A stretch of DNA of 64,000 nt from Burkholderia paludis (GTDB lineage: Bacteria; Pseudomonadota; Gammaproteobacteria; Burkholderiales; Burkholderiaceae). The translations under genes and the position numbers were made by a program. The DNA lies in NCBI RefSeq assembly GCF_000732615.1, contig NZ_JPGL01000028.1, positions 1 to 64,000 of the forward strand. Direction: 5' to 3'. This document shows positions 18,659 through 27,611 of this stretch, one piece after another (the stretch's first letter is position 1; each line of letters opens with the position of its first letter). A model generated the notes under the pieces. It had not been told where the DNA came from and did no database searches. It was given only the letters and a program-made list of their open reading frames with translations.

Positions 18659-20004
18659 GCGTGGCTCCCGGAAAGGCGGCGCACGTTCGCGCCGACAGCG
18701 GTCAGTTTGGCTTCCATGCGGTCGTAGCCGCGGTCCAGGTGATAGATGCGGTCGACCAGCGTTTCGCCCTCGGCACGCAGCCCGGCGATCACGAGGCTCG
18801 CCGACGCGCGCAGGTCGGTCGCCATCACGTTCGCGCCCGACAGTTTCTCGACGCCCGTCACGAGCGCCGTATTGCCGTCGATCGTGATGTTCGCGCCGAG
18901 CCGGTTCAGTTCCTGCACGTGCATGAAGCGGTTCTCGAAAATGGTTTCGACGACCTGCGCGGTGCCCGTCGCGACCGTATTGAGGGCCATGAACTGCGCC
19001 TGCATGTCGGTAGGGAACGCCGGGTATTCCGACGTGCGGATCGTCACGGCCGACGGCCGGCGGTCCATCTTCACGCGCAGCCAGCTGTCGCCTTCCTCGA
19101 TCGACGCGCCGGCCTCCCGGAGCTTGTCGATCACCGCGTCGAGGATGTGCGGGCGCACGCCCGTCAGCGTCACGTCGCCGCCGGCCGCCGCGACCGCGCA
19201 CAGGAACGTGCCGGCCTCGATCCGGTCGGGGATCACCGAGTGGCGCGCGCCGTGCAGCCGCTCGACGCCCTGGATCACCAGGCGATCGGTGCCGATGCCG
19301 TCGATTTTCGCGCCCATCGCGACCAGCAAGTGTGCGAGATCGCTCACTTCCGGCTCGCGCGCGGCGTTTTCGATCACCGTCTCGCCGTCGGCCAGCGTCG
19401 CGGCCATCAGCAGGTTTTCGGTGCCCGTCACCGTGATCATGTCGGTCACGATGCGCGCGCCTTTCAGGCGCTTCGCGCGCGCTTCGATGAAGCCGTGCTC
19501 GATGCTGATCTCGGCGCCCATCGCCTGCAGGCCCTTGATGTGCTGGTCGACCGGACGCGCGCCGATCGCGCAGCCGCCCGGCAGCGACACCTTCGCCTCG
19601 CCGAAGCGCGCGAGCAGCGGCCCGAGCACGAGGATCGACGCACGCATCGTCTTCACGAGCTCGTACGGCGCCACGAGGTTGTCGACGCGCGACGCGTCGA
19701 GCCGCACGCGGCAGCCTTCCGTCTCGCTCGCCACGCCCATCTGGTTCAGCACCTTCAGCGTGGTGCGCACGTCCTTCAGGTTCGGCACGTTGTCGAGCTC
19801 GACCGGATCGGCGCTGAGCAGCCCCGCGCACAGAATCGGCAGCGCGGCGTTCTTCGCGCCCGACACGACGATCTCGCCCGACAGGCGGCGACCGCCCTCG
19901 ATCACGAGCTTGTCCGTCCCGTGGCCATGCGCTTCCCCGTTGGCGGCCGGGTGTGCCGTGGCGACGCTCTGGACGGCGTCGCGCTCGTTGACGGTGACTT
20001 GCAC
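18655..20004 (-). CDS. murA: UDP-N-acetylglucosamine 1-carboxyvinyltransferase
   Basis: This 449-residue enzyme transfers enolpyruvate from PEP to UDP-GlcNAc, the first committed step of peptidoglycan synthesis. The fosfomycin-target cysteine is C145 in [16 protein letters not shown]. The EPSP-synthase-like double domain starts at about residue 31 ([20 protein letters not shown]). A ~30-residue N-terminal extension ([13 protein letters not shown]...) begins with a GTG codon and is longer than in E. coli MurA; a later start cannot be excluded. It is 14 bp after the bolA-like gene. Confidence 0.96.
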   Translation of the reverse strand: MQVTVNERDAVQSVATAHPAANGEAHGHGTDKLVIEGGRRLSGEIVVSGAKNAALPILCAGLLSADPVELDNVPNLKDVRTTLKVLNQMGVASETEGCRVRLDASRVDNLVAPYELVKTMRASILVLGPLLARFGEAKVSLPGGCAIGARPVDQHIKGLQAMGAEISIEHGFIEARAKRLKGARIVTDMITVTGTENLLMAATLADGETVIENAAREPEVSDLAHLLVAMGAKIDGIGTDRLVIQGVERLHGARHSVIPDRIEAGTFLCAVAAAGGDVTLTGVRPHILDAVIDKLREAGASIEEGDSWLRVKMDRRPSAVTIRTSEYPAFPTDMQAQFMALNTVATGTAQVVETIFENRFMHVQELNRLGANITIDGNTALVTGVEKLSGANVMATDLRASASLVIAGLRAEGETLVDRIYHLDRGYDRMEAKLTAVGANVRRLSGSHA

Positions 20005-20018
20005 TCAGTGATTTCCGG

Positions 20019-20258
20019 TTATGCGTTCTGCCATTCGGCGGGCGTCAGCGTCTTCATGCTGAGCGCGTGAATTTCCTGCTTCATGCGATCGCCGAGCGCC
20101 GCATAGACGAGCTGGTGCCGCTGGATCGGCCGCTTGCCCTCGAAGGCCGCCGACACGATCGTCGCGAAGAAATGCTGGCCGTCGCCCTCGACTTCCAGAT
20201 GCGTGCAGGCGAGACCGCCTGCGATGTATTGCTTGACCTGTTCGGGAGTCGGCAACAT
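20019..20258 (-). CDS. BolA-family protein (IbaG/YrbA type)
   Basis: This 79-residue protein has the class II KH-like BolA fold: [20 protein letters not shown] and the invariant-His region [18 protein letters not shown]. BolA proteins bind monothiol glutaredoxins through an iron-sulfur cluster. The position next to murA and the mla operon matches E. coli yrbA/ibaG. Confidence 0.92.
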   Translation of the reverse strand: MLPTPEQVKQYIAGGLACTHLEVEGDGQHFFATIVSAAFEGKRPIQRHQLVYAALGDRMKQEIHALSMKTLTPAEWQNA

Positions 20259-20314
20259 GGTGTAAGGCTCCTGTCGGCGCGCGCCGCCCCCGGGGGCGGC
20301 ACTGCCTGTCGATA

Positions 20315-21154
20315 TCAATGACGCAGTTTGTAGCCGGTCGCGAGCAGCCGCATCGCGATCACCGCGAGCAGCATGAAGAAACCGGTAACGATCGCGAGGC
20401 TCGCGAACGGGTTGATGTCGGACGCGCCGAAGAACCCGAAACGGAAGCCGTCGATCATGTAGAAAAACGGGTTGAGACGCGAAATCTCGCGCCACACGGG
20501 CGGCAGCGAGTGCGTCGAATAAAACACGCCGGACAGGAACGTCAGCGGCATGATCAGGAAGTTCTGGAACGCGGCCAGCTGGTCGAACTTCTCGGCCCAG
20601 ATCCCGGCGATCAGGCCGAGCGTGCCGAGAATTGCCGAGCCGAGCAGCGCGAACGCAATGATGAACAACGGCGCCGCGAAGTGCATCGGGACAAACCAGA
20701 TCGTCACGACGAACACACCCGTGCCGACCGCGAGCCCGCGCGCCACGGAGGCGAGCACGTACGCGCCGAAGATGTCGCGGTACGACAGCGGCGGCAGCAG
20801 CATGAACACGAGGTTGCCGGTGATCTTCGACTGGATCAGCGACGACGAGCTGTTCGCGAACGCGTTCTGCAGCACGCTCATCATCACGAGGCCCGGTACG
20901 AGGAAGCTCACGTACTCGACGCCCGGATACACTTCGACGCGGCCCGACAGCGCATGGCCGAAGATCGTCAGATACAGCAGCGCCGTGACGATCGGCGCGA
21001 GCACCGTCTGGAACGACACCTTCCAGAACCGCAGCAGTTCCTTGTACAGCAGCGTCCGAAACCCGCTTCCCGGCACTCGCCGGGCCGTACCGGGAATGCC
21101 TGGCGCGCCCTCGGGGGGCAGCGAACGCAGCGCGCGTGGGGATTCCTGTTTCAT
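20315..21154 (-). CDS. ABC-2 type export permease (YadH-like)
   Basis: This 279-residue inner-membrane permease has a ~30-residue cytosolic N-terminus, then LLYKELLRFWKVSFQTVLAP and six hydrophobic helices (VEYVSFLVPGLVMMSVLQNA; LMPLTFLSGVFYSTHSLPP, a typical ABC-2 signature). The start at 21154 overlaps the stop of the ATPase gene as ATGA, so the two form one transporter. The substrate is unknown; YadGH-like and NodIJ-like exporters are the nearest relatives. Confidence 0.9.
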   Translation of the reverse strand: MKQESPRALRSLPPEGAPGIPGTARRVPGSGFRTLLYKELLRFWKVSFQTVLAPIVTALLYLTIFGHALSGRVEVYPGVEYVSFLVPGLVMMSVLQNAFANSSSSLIQSKITGNLVFMLLPPLSYRDIFGAYVLASVARGLAVGTGVFVVTIWFVPMHFAAPLFIIAFALLGSAILGTLGLIAGIWAEKFDQLAAFQNFLIMPLTFLSGVFYSTHSLPPVWREISRLNPFFYMIDGFRFGFFGASDINPFASLAIVTGFFMLLAVIAMRLLATGYKLRH

Positions 21155-22077
21155 GCCAGACCCTCGATCACCTCGGCTCCGTTCATCACCTGGACGAACA
21201 CGTCCTCGAGGTCGGCCTTGCGGACCTCGATCTCGTCGAATGTGCAGCCTGCCGCGCGGCATTGCGCGAGGATGCGTTCGACCTCGTCGTAACTCGCAAG
21301 ACGCAGCAGGTGCTCGCCGGGCGCGCGGGCGGCCGGGTCGGACTCCAGCCCGCGCAGCTCGGCCGGCAGCGCGCCGGTCGCGAAGCGCAGGTAAAGCTGC
21401 AGCCCCGCGAAGCGGCGCAGCAGCGCGTCGGTGCGGTCGAGCGCGACCACCTCGCCACGGCGCAGCATCGCGATCCGATCGCACAGCGACTCGGCTTCCT
21501 CGAGGTAATGGGTGGTCAGCACGATCGTGTGGCCCTCGCGATTCAGGCGCGAGATGAATTTCCACAGCGTCTGGCGCAGTTCGACGTCGACGCCGGCGGT
21601 CGGCTCGTCGAGCACGATCACGGGCGGCCGGTGCACGAGCGCCTGCGCGACGAGCACGCGGCGCTTCATCCCGCCCGACAGCGCGCGCATGTTCGCGTCG
21701 GCTTTCTCGGTGAGGTCGAGATTGGCCATCACTTCGTCGATCCAGTCGTCGTTGCGGCGCAGCCCGAAATAGCCGGACTGGATCCGCAGCGTCTCGCGCA
21801 CGGTGAAAAACGGGTCGAACACGAGTTCCTGCGGCACGACGCCAAGTGCGCGACGCGCGCCGCGGAAGTCCTTGAAGACGTCGTGGCCGCGCACCGAGAT
21901 ACTGCCTTCGTCGGCCCGGGCGAGCCCGGCGAGGATGCTGATGAGCGTGGTCTTGCCTGCGCCGTTGGGGCCGAGCAGACCGAAAAACTCGCCTTCCTCG
22001 ACCGACAGGCTGACGCCCTTGAGCGCCTGAAGCGACTTGTAGCGCTTCTTGACGTGACGGATTTCTATGGCTGACAT
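21151..22077 (-). CDS. ABC transporter ATP-binding protein (YadG-like)
   Basis: This 308-residue ATPase has Walker A GPNGAGKTT (~37-45), signature LSGGMKRRV, Walker B VIVLDEPTAGVD and a switch His in TTHYLEEAESL. The C-terminal ~80 residues form a regulatory extension typical of exporters of the CcmA/YadG class. The ATG at 22077 (MSAIEIRHVKKRYKSL) is the natural start. It pairs with the overlapping permease gene and lies 192 bp after mlaB. Confidence 0.93.
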   Translation of the reverse strand: MSAIEIRHVKKRYKSLQALKGVSLSVEEGEFFGLLGPNGAGKTTLISILAGLARADEGSISVRGHDVFKDFRGARRALGVVPQELVFDPFFTVRETLRIQSGYFGLRRNDDWIDEVMANLDLTEKADANMRALSGGMKRRVLVAQALVHRPPVIVLDEPTAGVDVELRQTLWKFISRLNREGHTIVLTTHYLEEAESLCDRIAMLRRGEVVALDRTDALLRRFAGLQLYLRFATGALPAELRGLESDPAARAPGEHLLRLASYDEVERILAQCRAAGCTFDEIEVRKADLEDVFVQVMNGAEVIEGLA

Positions 22078-22269
22078 GACTGTGCGCGACACCGGGGCCG
22101 CGACGCCTATTCTGTGCTTGCTACGAAAGAAAACGAGGGCCGGATACCGTCTGGCTGCCCGGCAAAACGCTTGATTATAGGGCAAACCGGCTGGTGGAGC
22201 CGGCGCCGGAGGCGCGCGGCGTGAAGCTTGCGCGCGTCGGCTGGCGCGGCAGGCTCCGGTCGGACAGGG

Positions 22270-22545
22270 TCAATGTCGCCCGGTGCCGTCGATGAGGGCG
22301 TCGACGCCATAGGCGCGCGCGAGGCTGGCGAGCTTCGAGGGAAGATTGAGGATGTCGAGGGTCGCGCCGCGCGCTTGCGCGGCCCGTTGCCATGCGAGCA
22401 GCACGGCGAGCGCGGACGAGTCGAACTGCGTCAGCGCCGCGCAATCGACGGCGGTCGCGCCCGCGCCGATGCGCGCGAGACCGTCCGCGAGCGCGGCCTT
22501 CGCGCTCGCGACGGTCAGCGAGGTGCCGGCGTCGAAGCCGCTCAC
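22270..22545 (-). CDS. mlaB: MlaB-like STAS-domain protein
   Basis: This 91-residue STAS protein corresponds to MlaB, the cytoplasmic partner that stabilises the MlaFE ATPase complex in phospholipid transport. The core motif is ALTQFDSSALAVLLAW. The start is a GTG at 22545 overlapping the mlaC stop (GTGA); no ATG gives a sensible protein. It is the last gene of the mla operon. Confidence 0.88.
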   Translation of the reverse strand: MSGFDAGTSLTVASAKAALADGLARIGAGATAVDCAALTQFDSSALAVLLAWQRAAQARGATLDILNLPSKLASLARAYGVDALIDGTGRH

Positions 22546-23174
22546 GACGCTTGCTTGCCGGCGGCAAGTTGCTGGTTGCGCTGCGTGAGGAACTGGATCA
22601 GGCCGTCCACGCCGCTTTGCTGGATCTTCTCGTTGAACTGCTGCTGGTACGTCTGGATCAGCCACGCGCCGAGCACGTTCAGGTCATACACCTTCCAGCC
22701 GTTCGCCGACTTGTACAGGCGATAGTCGATCTGGACCGGCTGGCCGTTGTTCATCGCGACCGTCTTGACCACCACGTCCGTATCGGCCGGATCGGCGCGG
22801 AACGGCGGGTACTGGATCTGCTGGTCCGGCTTCAGCTGGGCCAGCGCACCCGAATACGTACGGATCAGCAGCAGCTTGAACTGCTCCTGCACCTGTTGCT
22901 GCTGCTCGGCCGTCGCGGTGCGCCAGTTGCGGCCCATCGCGAGCTGCGTGGTGCGGCGGAAATCGGTGTACGGCAGGATGTCCCTGTTGACGATCGAGAT
23001 GATGCGGTTGGTGTCGCCCTGCTTGATCGTCTGCTGCTTGACTTCGTCGAGGACCTGCTGCGTGGCCGTCTTGATCAGCGCCTGCGGGGTCGACTGGTCG
23101 ACTTGCGCTTGAGCCACGCCGCCGAACGAGAACAGCGCCGCGAAAACGGGGACCAGGAACAGTTTTTTCATCAT
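22542..23174 (-). CDS. mlaC: MlaC periplasmic phospholipid shuttle
   Basis: This ~210-residue protein carries phospholipids between MlaA at the outer membrane and MlaFEDB at the inner membrane. A Sec signal peptide (KKLFLVPVFAALFSFGGVAQA) precedes the Tol_Tol_Ttg2 domain (RDILPYTDFRRTTQLAMGRN; YKSANGWKVYDLNVLGAWLI). The ATG at 23174 has AGGT six bases upstream; an in-frame ATG at 23186 adds four residues. It follows mlaA by 108 bp. Confidence 0.94.
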   Translation of the reverse strand: MMKKLFLVPVFAALFSFGGVAQAQVDQSTPQALIKTATQQVLDEVKQQTIKQGDTNRIISIVNRDILPYTDFRRTTQLAMGRNWRTATAEQQQQVQEQFKLLLIRTYSGALAQLKPDQQIQYPPFRADPADTDVVVKTVAMNNGQPVQIDYRLYKSANGWKVYDLNVLGAWLIQTYQQQFNEKIQQSGVDGLIQFLTQRNQQLAAGKQAS

Positions 23175-23282
23175 AGTGACCTGCATGAATGAGTCGATGC
23201 GGAGATTGGAGCAGGTAGCTTACGCGTTAGTTCGCGTACGCCACCGACTGAATCGTTTCCGGCTGTAACGAGTGTTATCGGG

Positions 23283-24200
23283 TCAGAACCTGATGCTCGG
23301 CAAGCGGATCCCGCCCGGCGACGGCGGCGCCACCTGCATCGGCGGCACGCTCGTCTCGCTGGCCGGGTTCGGCGCCGCGGCGGCGGAAGCGGCCGCCGGC
23401 GCGGCGGCGCCCGCCTTGCCGGATGCAGCCGTCGCCGGTGCCGCGCCGTCGTCCGGCAGATCGTACTTCGGCAGCGCATCGCTGCTCGACGTCGCGCCGG
23501 CTTCGCCGCGCGCGTTGCTGATCAGCATCTGGCGGCGCTGCAGGTACGCGTTGCGCACGAACGAATACTTGTCGAGCGCGGCGGCATCCAGCACGTCGCC
23601 CGCACCCAGCAGGTTCGAGCGCGTGTTGACGAGGTTCACGCCGAACAGGCCCCAGCTCACGCCGTCCGGCTTCACATACGTCAGCGGATTGCCGACGTAG
23701 TCGACGCCCAGGCCGGCCGTATCGCGCAGCGTGCTCGGGCCGAGCAGCGGCAGCACCAGGTACGGGCCCGACGGCACGCCGTAGCGGCCCATCGTGATCC
23801 CGAAGTCGGCCGTATGCTTCGGCAGCTTCGCGATGGTCGCGACGTCGAACAGGCCGCCGACGCCGAACACCGTGTTGATCACGACGCGCATGATGTCGCC
23901 GACGCCGTCCGCGATCCGCAGCTGCACGATGTTGTTGGCCGCGACGTACACGTCGCCGATGTTCGAGAAGAAGTTCGTCACGCTGTCGCGCACCGGCTGC
24001 GGCACCACGTACTGGTAGCCCTTCGCGACCGGCTTCAGCGCGTACGTGTCGACCGTGTCGTTGAACTTGTACATCGTCCGGTTGAAGCCTTCGAGCGGAT
24101 CGCCCTTGGTCGGCGTCTGCACGGTCGCGCAGCCGCTCAACGCGGCGACTGCCGCTACCGCCAGCGCGGCGTGCCTGATGCGGATCGTCTGCATGTTCAT
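23283..24200 (-). CDS. mlaA: MlaA (VacJ) outer-membrane lipoprotein
   Basis: This 305-residue lipoprotein forms the outer-membrane channel that removes misplaced phospholipids. The signal peptide ends in the lipobox LSGC. The VacJ domain follows (GDPLEGFNRTMYKFNDTVDT; VPSGPYLVLPLLGPSTLRD). The last ~55 residues are Ala/Pro-rich and probably disordered. In E. coli mlaA is unlinked from mlaFEDCB; here it lies between mlaD and mlaC, giving one operon for the whole pathway. Confidence 0.95.
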   Translation of the reverse strand: MNMQTIRIRHAALAVAAVAALSGCATVQTPTKGDPLEGFNRTMYKFNDTVDTYALKPVAKGYQYVVPQPVRDSVTNFFSNIGDVYVAANNIVQLRIADGVGDIMRVVINTVFGVGGLFDVATIAKLPKHTADFGITMGRYGVPSGPYLVLPLLGPSTLRDTAGLGVDYVGNPLTYVKPDGVSWGLFGVNLVNTRSNLLGAGDVLDAAALDKYSFVRNAYLQRRQMLISNARGEAGATSSSDALPKYDLPDDGAAPATAASGKAGAAAPAAASAAAAPNPASETSVPPMQVAPPSPGGIRLPSIRF

Positions 24201-24225
24201 TACCCTCTTGCGTTCTCTCGTGTGG

Positions 24226-24792
24226 TTATTGGGCTGCCGAAGCGGGCGCGGCGGCCACGGCCGACGCCGGAGCCGGTGCAGCCGGTGCAGCCGGTGCAGC
24301 CGGTGCGCCGGCTGCCGGCTTCGCGCCGCCCGCATCGGCGGCCTTGCTGTACAGGAACTGGCCGATCAGGTTTTCGAGCACGATCGCCGATTGCGTCATC
24401 GTGATCGTATCGCCCGCCTTCAGCATTTCCGTGTCACCGCCCGGCTCGAGGCCGATGTACTGTTCGCCGAGCAGGCCCGACGTCAGGATCTTCGCCGACG
24501 AATCCTTCGGGAACGGGTACTGGCCGTCGATATCGATCGTCACCAGCGCCTGGTAGGTGTTCGTGTCGAACCCGATCGTCTTCACGCGGCCGACCACGAC
24601 ACCCGCGCTCTTCACGGCCGCGCGCGGCTTCAGCCCGCCGATATTGTCGAATTTCATCTTCACCGAATAGGTCGGCTGAAACGACAGCGAGCTCATGTTG
24701 CCGACCTTCAGCGCCAGGAACAGCACCGCAAGGAAGCCCACCACCACGAACAGGCCGACCCAGAAGTCGAGAGCAGTCTTTTTCATCGTCAT
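24226..24792 (-). CDS. mlaD: MlaD, MCE-domain substrate-binding protein
   Basis: This 188-residue protein has an N-terminal membrane anchor (LDFWVGLFVVVGFLAVLFLAL) and one MCE domain (~40-120; SGLLGEQYIGLEPGGD), which forms the periplasmic hexameric ring of the MlaFEDB transporter. The C-terminus is an Ala/Pro tail coded by four tandem copies of a 9-bp unit (24272-24307). Two near-adjacent ATGs (24792, 24786) leave the start uncertain by two residues. Confidence 0.95.
   Translation of the reverse strand: MTMKKTALDFWVGLFVVVGFLAVLFLALKVGNMSSLSFQPTYSVKMKFDNIGGLKPRAAVKSAGVVVGRVKTIGFDTNTYQALVTIDIDGQYPFPKDSSAKILTSGLLGEQYIGLEPGGDTEMLKAGDTITMTQSAIVLENLIGQFLYSKAADAGGAKPAAGAPAAPAAPAAPAPASAVAAAPASAAQ
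24272..24307. repeat. 9-bp tandem repeat in mlaD
   Basis: GCCGGTGCA occurs three times in tandem and a fourth time as GCCGGTGCG. It is in frame and encodes Ala-Pro-Ala units in the disordered MlaD tail, so copy-number change would alter tail length without a frameshift. Confidence 0.85.
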
Positions 24793-24816
24793 CCCAAAAT
24801 TTGGCTTGGCTGAGGC

Positions 24817-25584
24817 TTAGCTGAACATCAGCGCGGTCAGCAGGAAATCGAGGCCGAGTACGGCGAGCGAGGCGAACACGACCGTCTTGGTCGTCGCGCG
24901 CGACACGCCTTCGGGCGTGGGCTTCGCTTCATACCCCTGAAACAGCGCAATGAAGGTCACGGCGAACCCGAACACGATGCTCTTCAGCACGCCGTTGCCG
25001 ACGTCGGCCCAGACCTGGACCCCGCCCTGCATCTGCGACCAGAACGCGCCCGGATCGACGCCGATCAGCACGACGCCGACGAAGTACCCGCCGAGCACGC
25101 CGACCGCGTTGAAGATCGCGGCGAGCAGCGGCATCGCGATGATGCCCGCCCACATGCGCGGCGCGATCACGTTCTTGATCGGGTCGACCGCCATCATCTC
25201 GAGCGCGGTGAGCTGCTCGCCGGCTTTCATCAGGCCGATCTCGGCCGTGAGCGACGTCCCCGCGCGGCCCGCGAACAGCAGCGCCGTGACGACCGGCCCG
25301 AGCTCGCGCACCAGCGACAGCGCGACCAGCAGGCCGAGCGCCTGCTCGGAGCCGTAGCGGTTCAGCGTGTAATACCCCTGCAGGCCGAGCACGAAGCCCA
25401 CGAACAGCCCCGACACGGCAATGATCACGAACGAATAGTTGCCGAGGAAGTGGATCTGCTTCGTGACGAGCCGCGGCCGGCGCAGCAGCGGGAAGAATTC
25501 CAGCACGAGACGCACGAACAGCCGCGAGCCGTAGCCCGCGCGCTCGAGGCCGCCGATGACGTAACGTCCGATCGCGCTGATCAT
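24817..25584 (-). CDS. mlaE: MlaE, phospholipid ABC transporter permease
   Basis: This 255-residue inner-membrane permease has the MlaE hallmarks RELGPVVTALLFAGRAGTSL and EIGLMKAGEQLTALEMMAVD and about six hydrophobic segments. The start at 25584 overlaps the mlaF stop as ATGA, so permease and ATPase are coupled. It follows the MlaF-E-D order seen in other proteobacteria. Confidence 0.96.
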   Translation of the reverse strand: MISAIGRYVIGGLERAGYGSRLFVRLVLEFFPLLRRPRLVTKQIHFLGNYSFVIIAVSGLFVGFVLGLQGYYTLNRYGSEQALGLLVALSLVRELGPVVTALLFAGRAGTSLTAEIGLMKAGEQLTALEMMAVDPIKNVIAPRMWAGIIAMPLLAAIFNAVGVLGGYFVGVVLIGVDPGAFWSQMQGGVQVWADVGNGVLKSIVFGFAVTFIALFQGYEAKPTPEGVSRATTKTVVFASLAVLGLDFLLTALMFS

Positions 25585-26402
25585 GCGCGCCCTCCGCCGA
25601 GCCCGAAATCCGCTGCAAGTGGCGGGCTCGTGTAATGAAATTTGAACGGGCCGTCCGGCGCGCCGTCGATGAACTGCCGCACGCTCGGATCGGTCGACGC
25701 CCGCAGCTCGTCGGGCGTGCCCTGCGCGAGCACGCCGCCGTTGGCCAGGAAATACACGTAGTCGGCGATCGCGAACGACTCGGGCACGTCGTGCGTGACG
25801 AGGATCGACGTGGCGCCCAGCGCCTGGTTCAGCGTGCGGATCAGGTTCGCGGTGATGCCGAGCGAGATCGGATCGAGGCCCGCGAACGGCTCGTCGTACA
25901 TGATGAGCTGCGGATCGAGCGCGATCGCGCGCGCGAGCGCGATGCGGCGTGCCATCCCGCCCGACACCTCCGACGGCATCAGGTCCCGCGCGCCGCGCAG
26001 CCCGACCGCGTTGAGCTTCATCAGCACGAGGTCGCGGATCAGGTCTTCGGGCAGGTCGGTATGCTCGCGCAACGAGAACGCGACGTTCTCGAACACCGAC
26101 ATGTCGGTGAACAACGCGCCGAACTGGAACAGCATGCCCATCTTGCGGCGCAGCGCGTACAGGCCGTCGCGCGTTTGCGCGCCGACATCGGCGCCGTCGA
26201 ACAGCACCTGGCCGCGGCGCGCACGCACGAGGCCGCCGATCAGGCGCAGCACGGTCGTCTTGCCGCAACCCGACCCGCCCATGACCGCGACGACCTGCCC
26301 ACGCCCGAAGCGCAGGTTCAGGTCGGACAGGACGAGGCGGTCGCCGTAGCCAAAGTCGACGTCGCGAAGTTCCAGCAGGGTCTCGGTAGGAGTGGGGCTC
26401 AC
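25581..26402 (-). CDS. mlaF: MlaF, phospholipid ABC transporter ATPase
   Basis: This 273-residue ATPase drives lipid transport by MlaE. Walker A is GGSGCGKTT, the signature region reads SEVSGGMARRIALARAIA, and Walker B is LIMYDEPFAGLD. The start codon is GTG at 26402. It is first in the mla operon, about 85 bp after thiE, with no terminator visible between them, so some readthrough from the thi genes is possible. Confidence 0.95.
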   Translation of the reverse strand: MSPTPTETLLELRDVDFGYGDRLVLSDLNLRFGRGQVVAVMGGSGCGKTTVLRLIGGLVRARRGQVLFDGADVGAQTRDGLYALRRKMGMLFQFGALFTDMSVFENVAFSLREHTDLPEDLIRDLVLMKLNAVGLRGARDLMPSEVSGGMARRIALARAIALDPQLIMYDEPFAGLDPISLGITANLIRTLNQALGATSILVTHDVPESFAIADYVYFLANGGVLAQGTPDELRASTDPSVRQFIDGAPDGPFKFHYTSPPLAADFGLGGGRA

Positions 26403-26486
26403 GGAGCTGGCAGTCCTTTTACGCAGAACGCCGAATTATAGGGCCTGCCTTGGAATGATGTCGTGACGCCGTTTCGGACCCCGCGG

Positions 26487-27611
26487 TCAATGATTGTCAA
26501 ATGGTCCGAAAAAACAGCGCTGCAACGCTGCAATTGCCGCCCGGTAATCGCTCGCGCCCGTGATCGCGCTGACCACCGCCACGCTGCCGACGCCCGTCGC
26601 CAGCACGGCCGGCAGCGCGTCGAGCCCCACCCCGCCGATCGCGACAAGCGGCGCCTGCGTGCCCGCGAAGCGCGCGTAGCGGGCAATCCGGGCGAGGCCC
26701 TGCGGCGGCGCGGCGACCGCCTTGGTCGCGGTCGCGAACACGGGACCGAGCGCGAGGTAGCTCGGGCGCGCGTGCAATGCCCGCAACATTTCGTAATAAC
26801 CATGGCTCGAAAGTCCGAGCCGCAAGCCCGCGCGCGCAATCGCGGCCAGATCGGCCGTTTCGAGGTCTTCCTGGCCCAGATGAACGCCGTACGCGCCTTC
26901 ATCTGCAGCGATCTGCCAATGATCGTTGATGAACACGCGCGCATCGGGATAGCGGCGCCCGGCCGCGACCGCCCGTGCGATTTCCCGGCGCAACGCGTCC
27001 GGCGGCGCGCCTTTCACGCGCAGCTGCACGGTCCGCGCGCCGCAATCGAGCACGCGCTCGACCCATTCGGCGTCCGGCACGACCGGATAGAGGCCGAGTT
27101 GCGCCGGGCACGGCGCGAACGCCGGTTCGGGGGCGGCCGGCAAGCCGGCGGCGCGCGGGAACCGCGCGGCGTCGACCGGCCACGCATCGGCGGCCCGCGC
27201 CTCGTCGCCGTCGCGCCACGCCAGCGCGAGCACCAGCGCGTCGACCGGCGCGAAACCGCAATCCAGAAACGCGGCGAGCGCCGCGATCCAGTCGTCCGCA
27301 AGCGGATGCGCGGCTTCGAGCGCGTAGCGCGCGCCCGCCGCGTGCAGCACCGCGCCCCGCTCGTCGAATTCGATCGCAACCGCATCCGGCGCCGCGGGCC
27401 GCGAAACGGCCGACGCACGCGCCCGCGCGTCGTGATCGCCCGCCGACACGATCAGCACGTCGCCTTGGGCCGGCGCGCCCGGCACCGCCACGCAGAGCCG
27501 CCACGGCGCCGCACCGCCCGGCCAGTCGCCAAGCCGCGCGCGAATCTGCTCGGCCGCTTCGGCCAGTTCGTCGGCCGGCGGCCAGAATGCATCGGCGAAG
27601 CGCGCGCTCAT
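26487..27611 (-). CDS. thiE: Thiamine-phosphate synthase with an extra N-terminal domain
   Basis: The C-terminal ~200 residues of this 374-residue protein are a complete TMP synthase TIM barrel, joining HMP-PP and thiazole phosphate. Visible motifs are RTVQLRVK, FINDHWQIAADEGAYGVHLG, YLALGPVFATATK and VAIGGVGLDALPAVLATGV. The N-terminal ~165 residues are extra, since typical ThiE has ~210. Part of that region (GARYALEAAHPLADDWIAALAAFLDCGF) resembles the C-terminal helix region of ThiD kinases but lacks the GTGC loop. The start overlaps the thiG stop as ATGA. Confidence 0.9.
   Translation of the reverse strand: MSARFADAFWPPADELAEAAEQIRARLGDWPGGAAPWRLCVAVPGAPAQGDVLIVSAGDHDARARASAVSRPAAPDAVAIEFDERGAVLHAAGARYALEAAHPLADDWIAALAAFLDCGFAPVDALVLALAWRDGDEARAADAWPVDAARFPRAAGLPAAPEPAFAPCPAQLGLYPVVPDAEWVERVLDCGARTVQLRVKGAPPDALRREIARAVAAGRRYPDARVFINDHWQIAADEGAYGVHLGQEDLETADLAAIARAGLRLGLSSHGYYEMLRALHARPSYLALGPVFATATKAVAAPPQGLARIARYARFAGTQAPLVAIGGVGLDALPAVLATGVGSVAVVSAITGASDYRAAIAALQRCFFGPFDNH

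Noticed and set aside
15422..18727. An 1101-codon open frame antisense to hisC, hisD and hisG
   Set aside because: Same compositional artefact; the opposite strand encodes three well-recognised enzymes.
24272..24307. CRISPR-like tandem repeat
   Set aside because: The unit is 9 bp, in frame and inside mlaD, with no spacers.
24200..24335. Longer MlaA with an N-terminal HRLHRLHRLH repeat
   Set aside because: This is the frame-shifted image of the mlaD 9-bp repeat; the ATG at 24200 gives a correct lipoprotein signal peptide.
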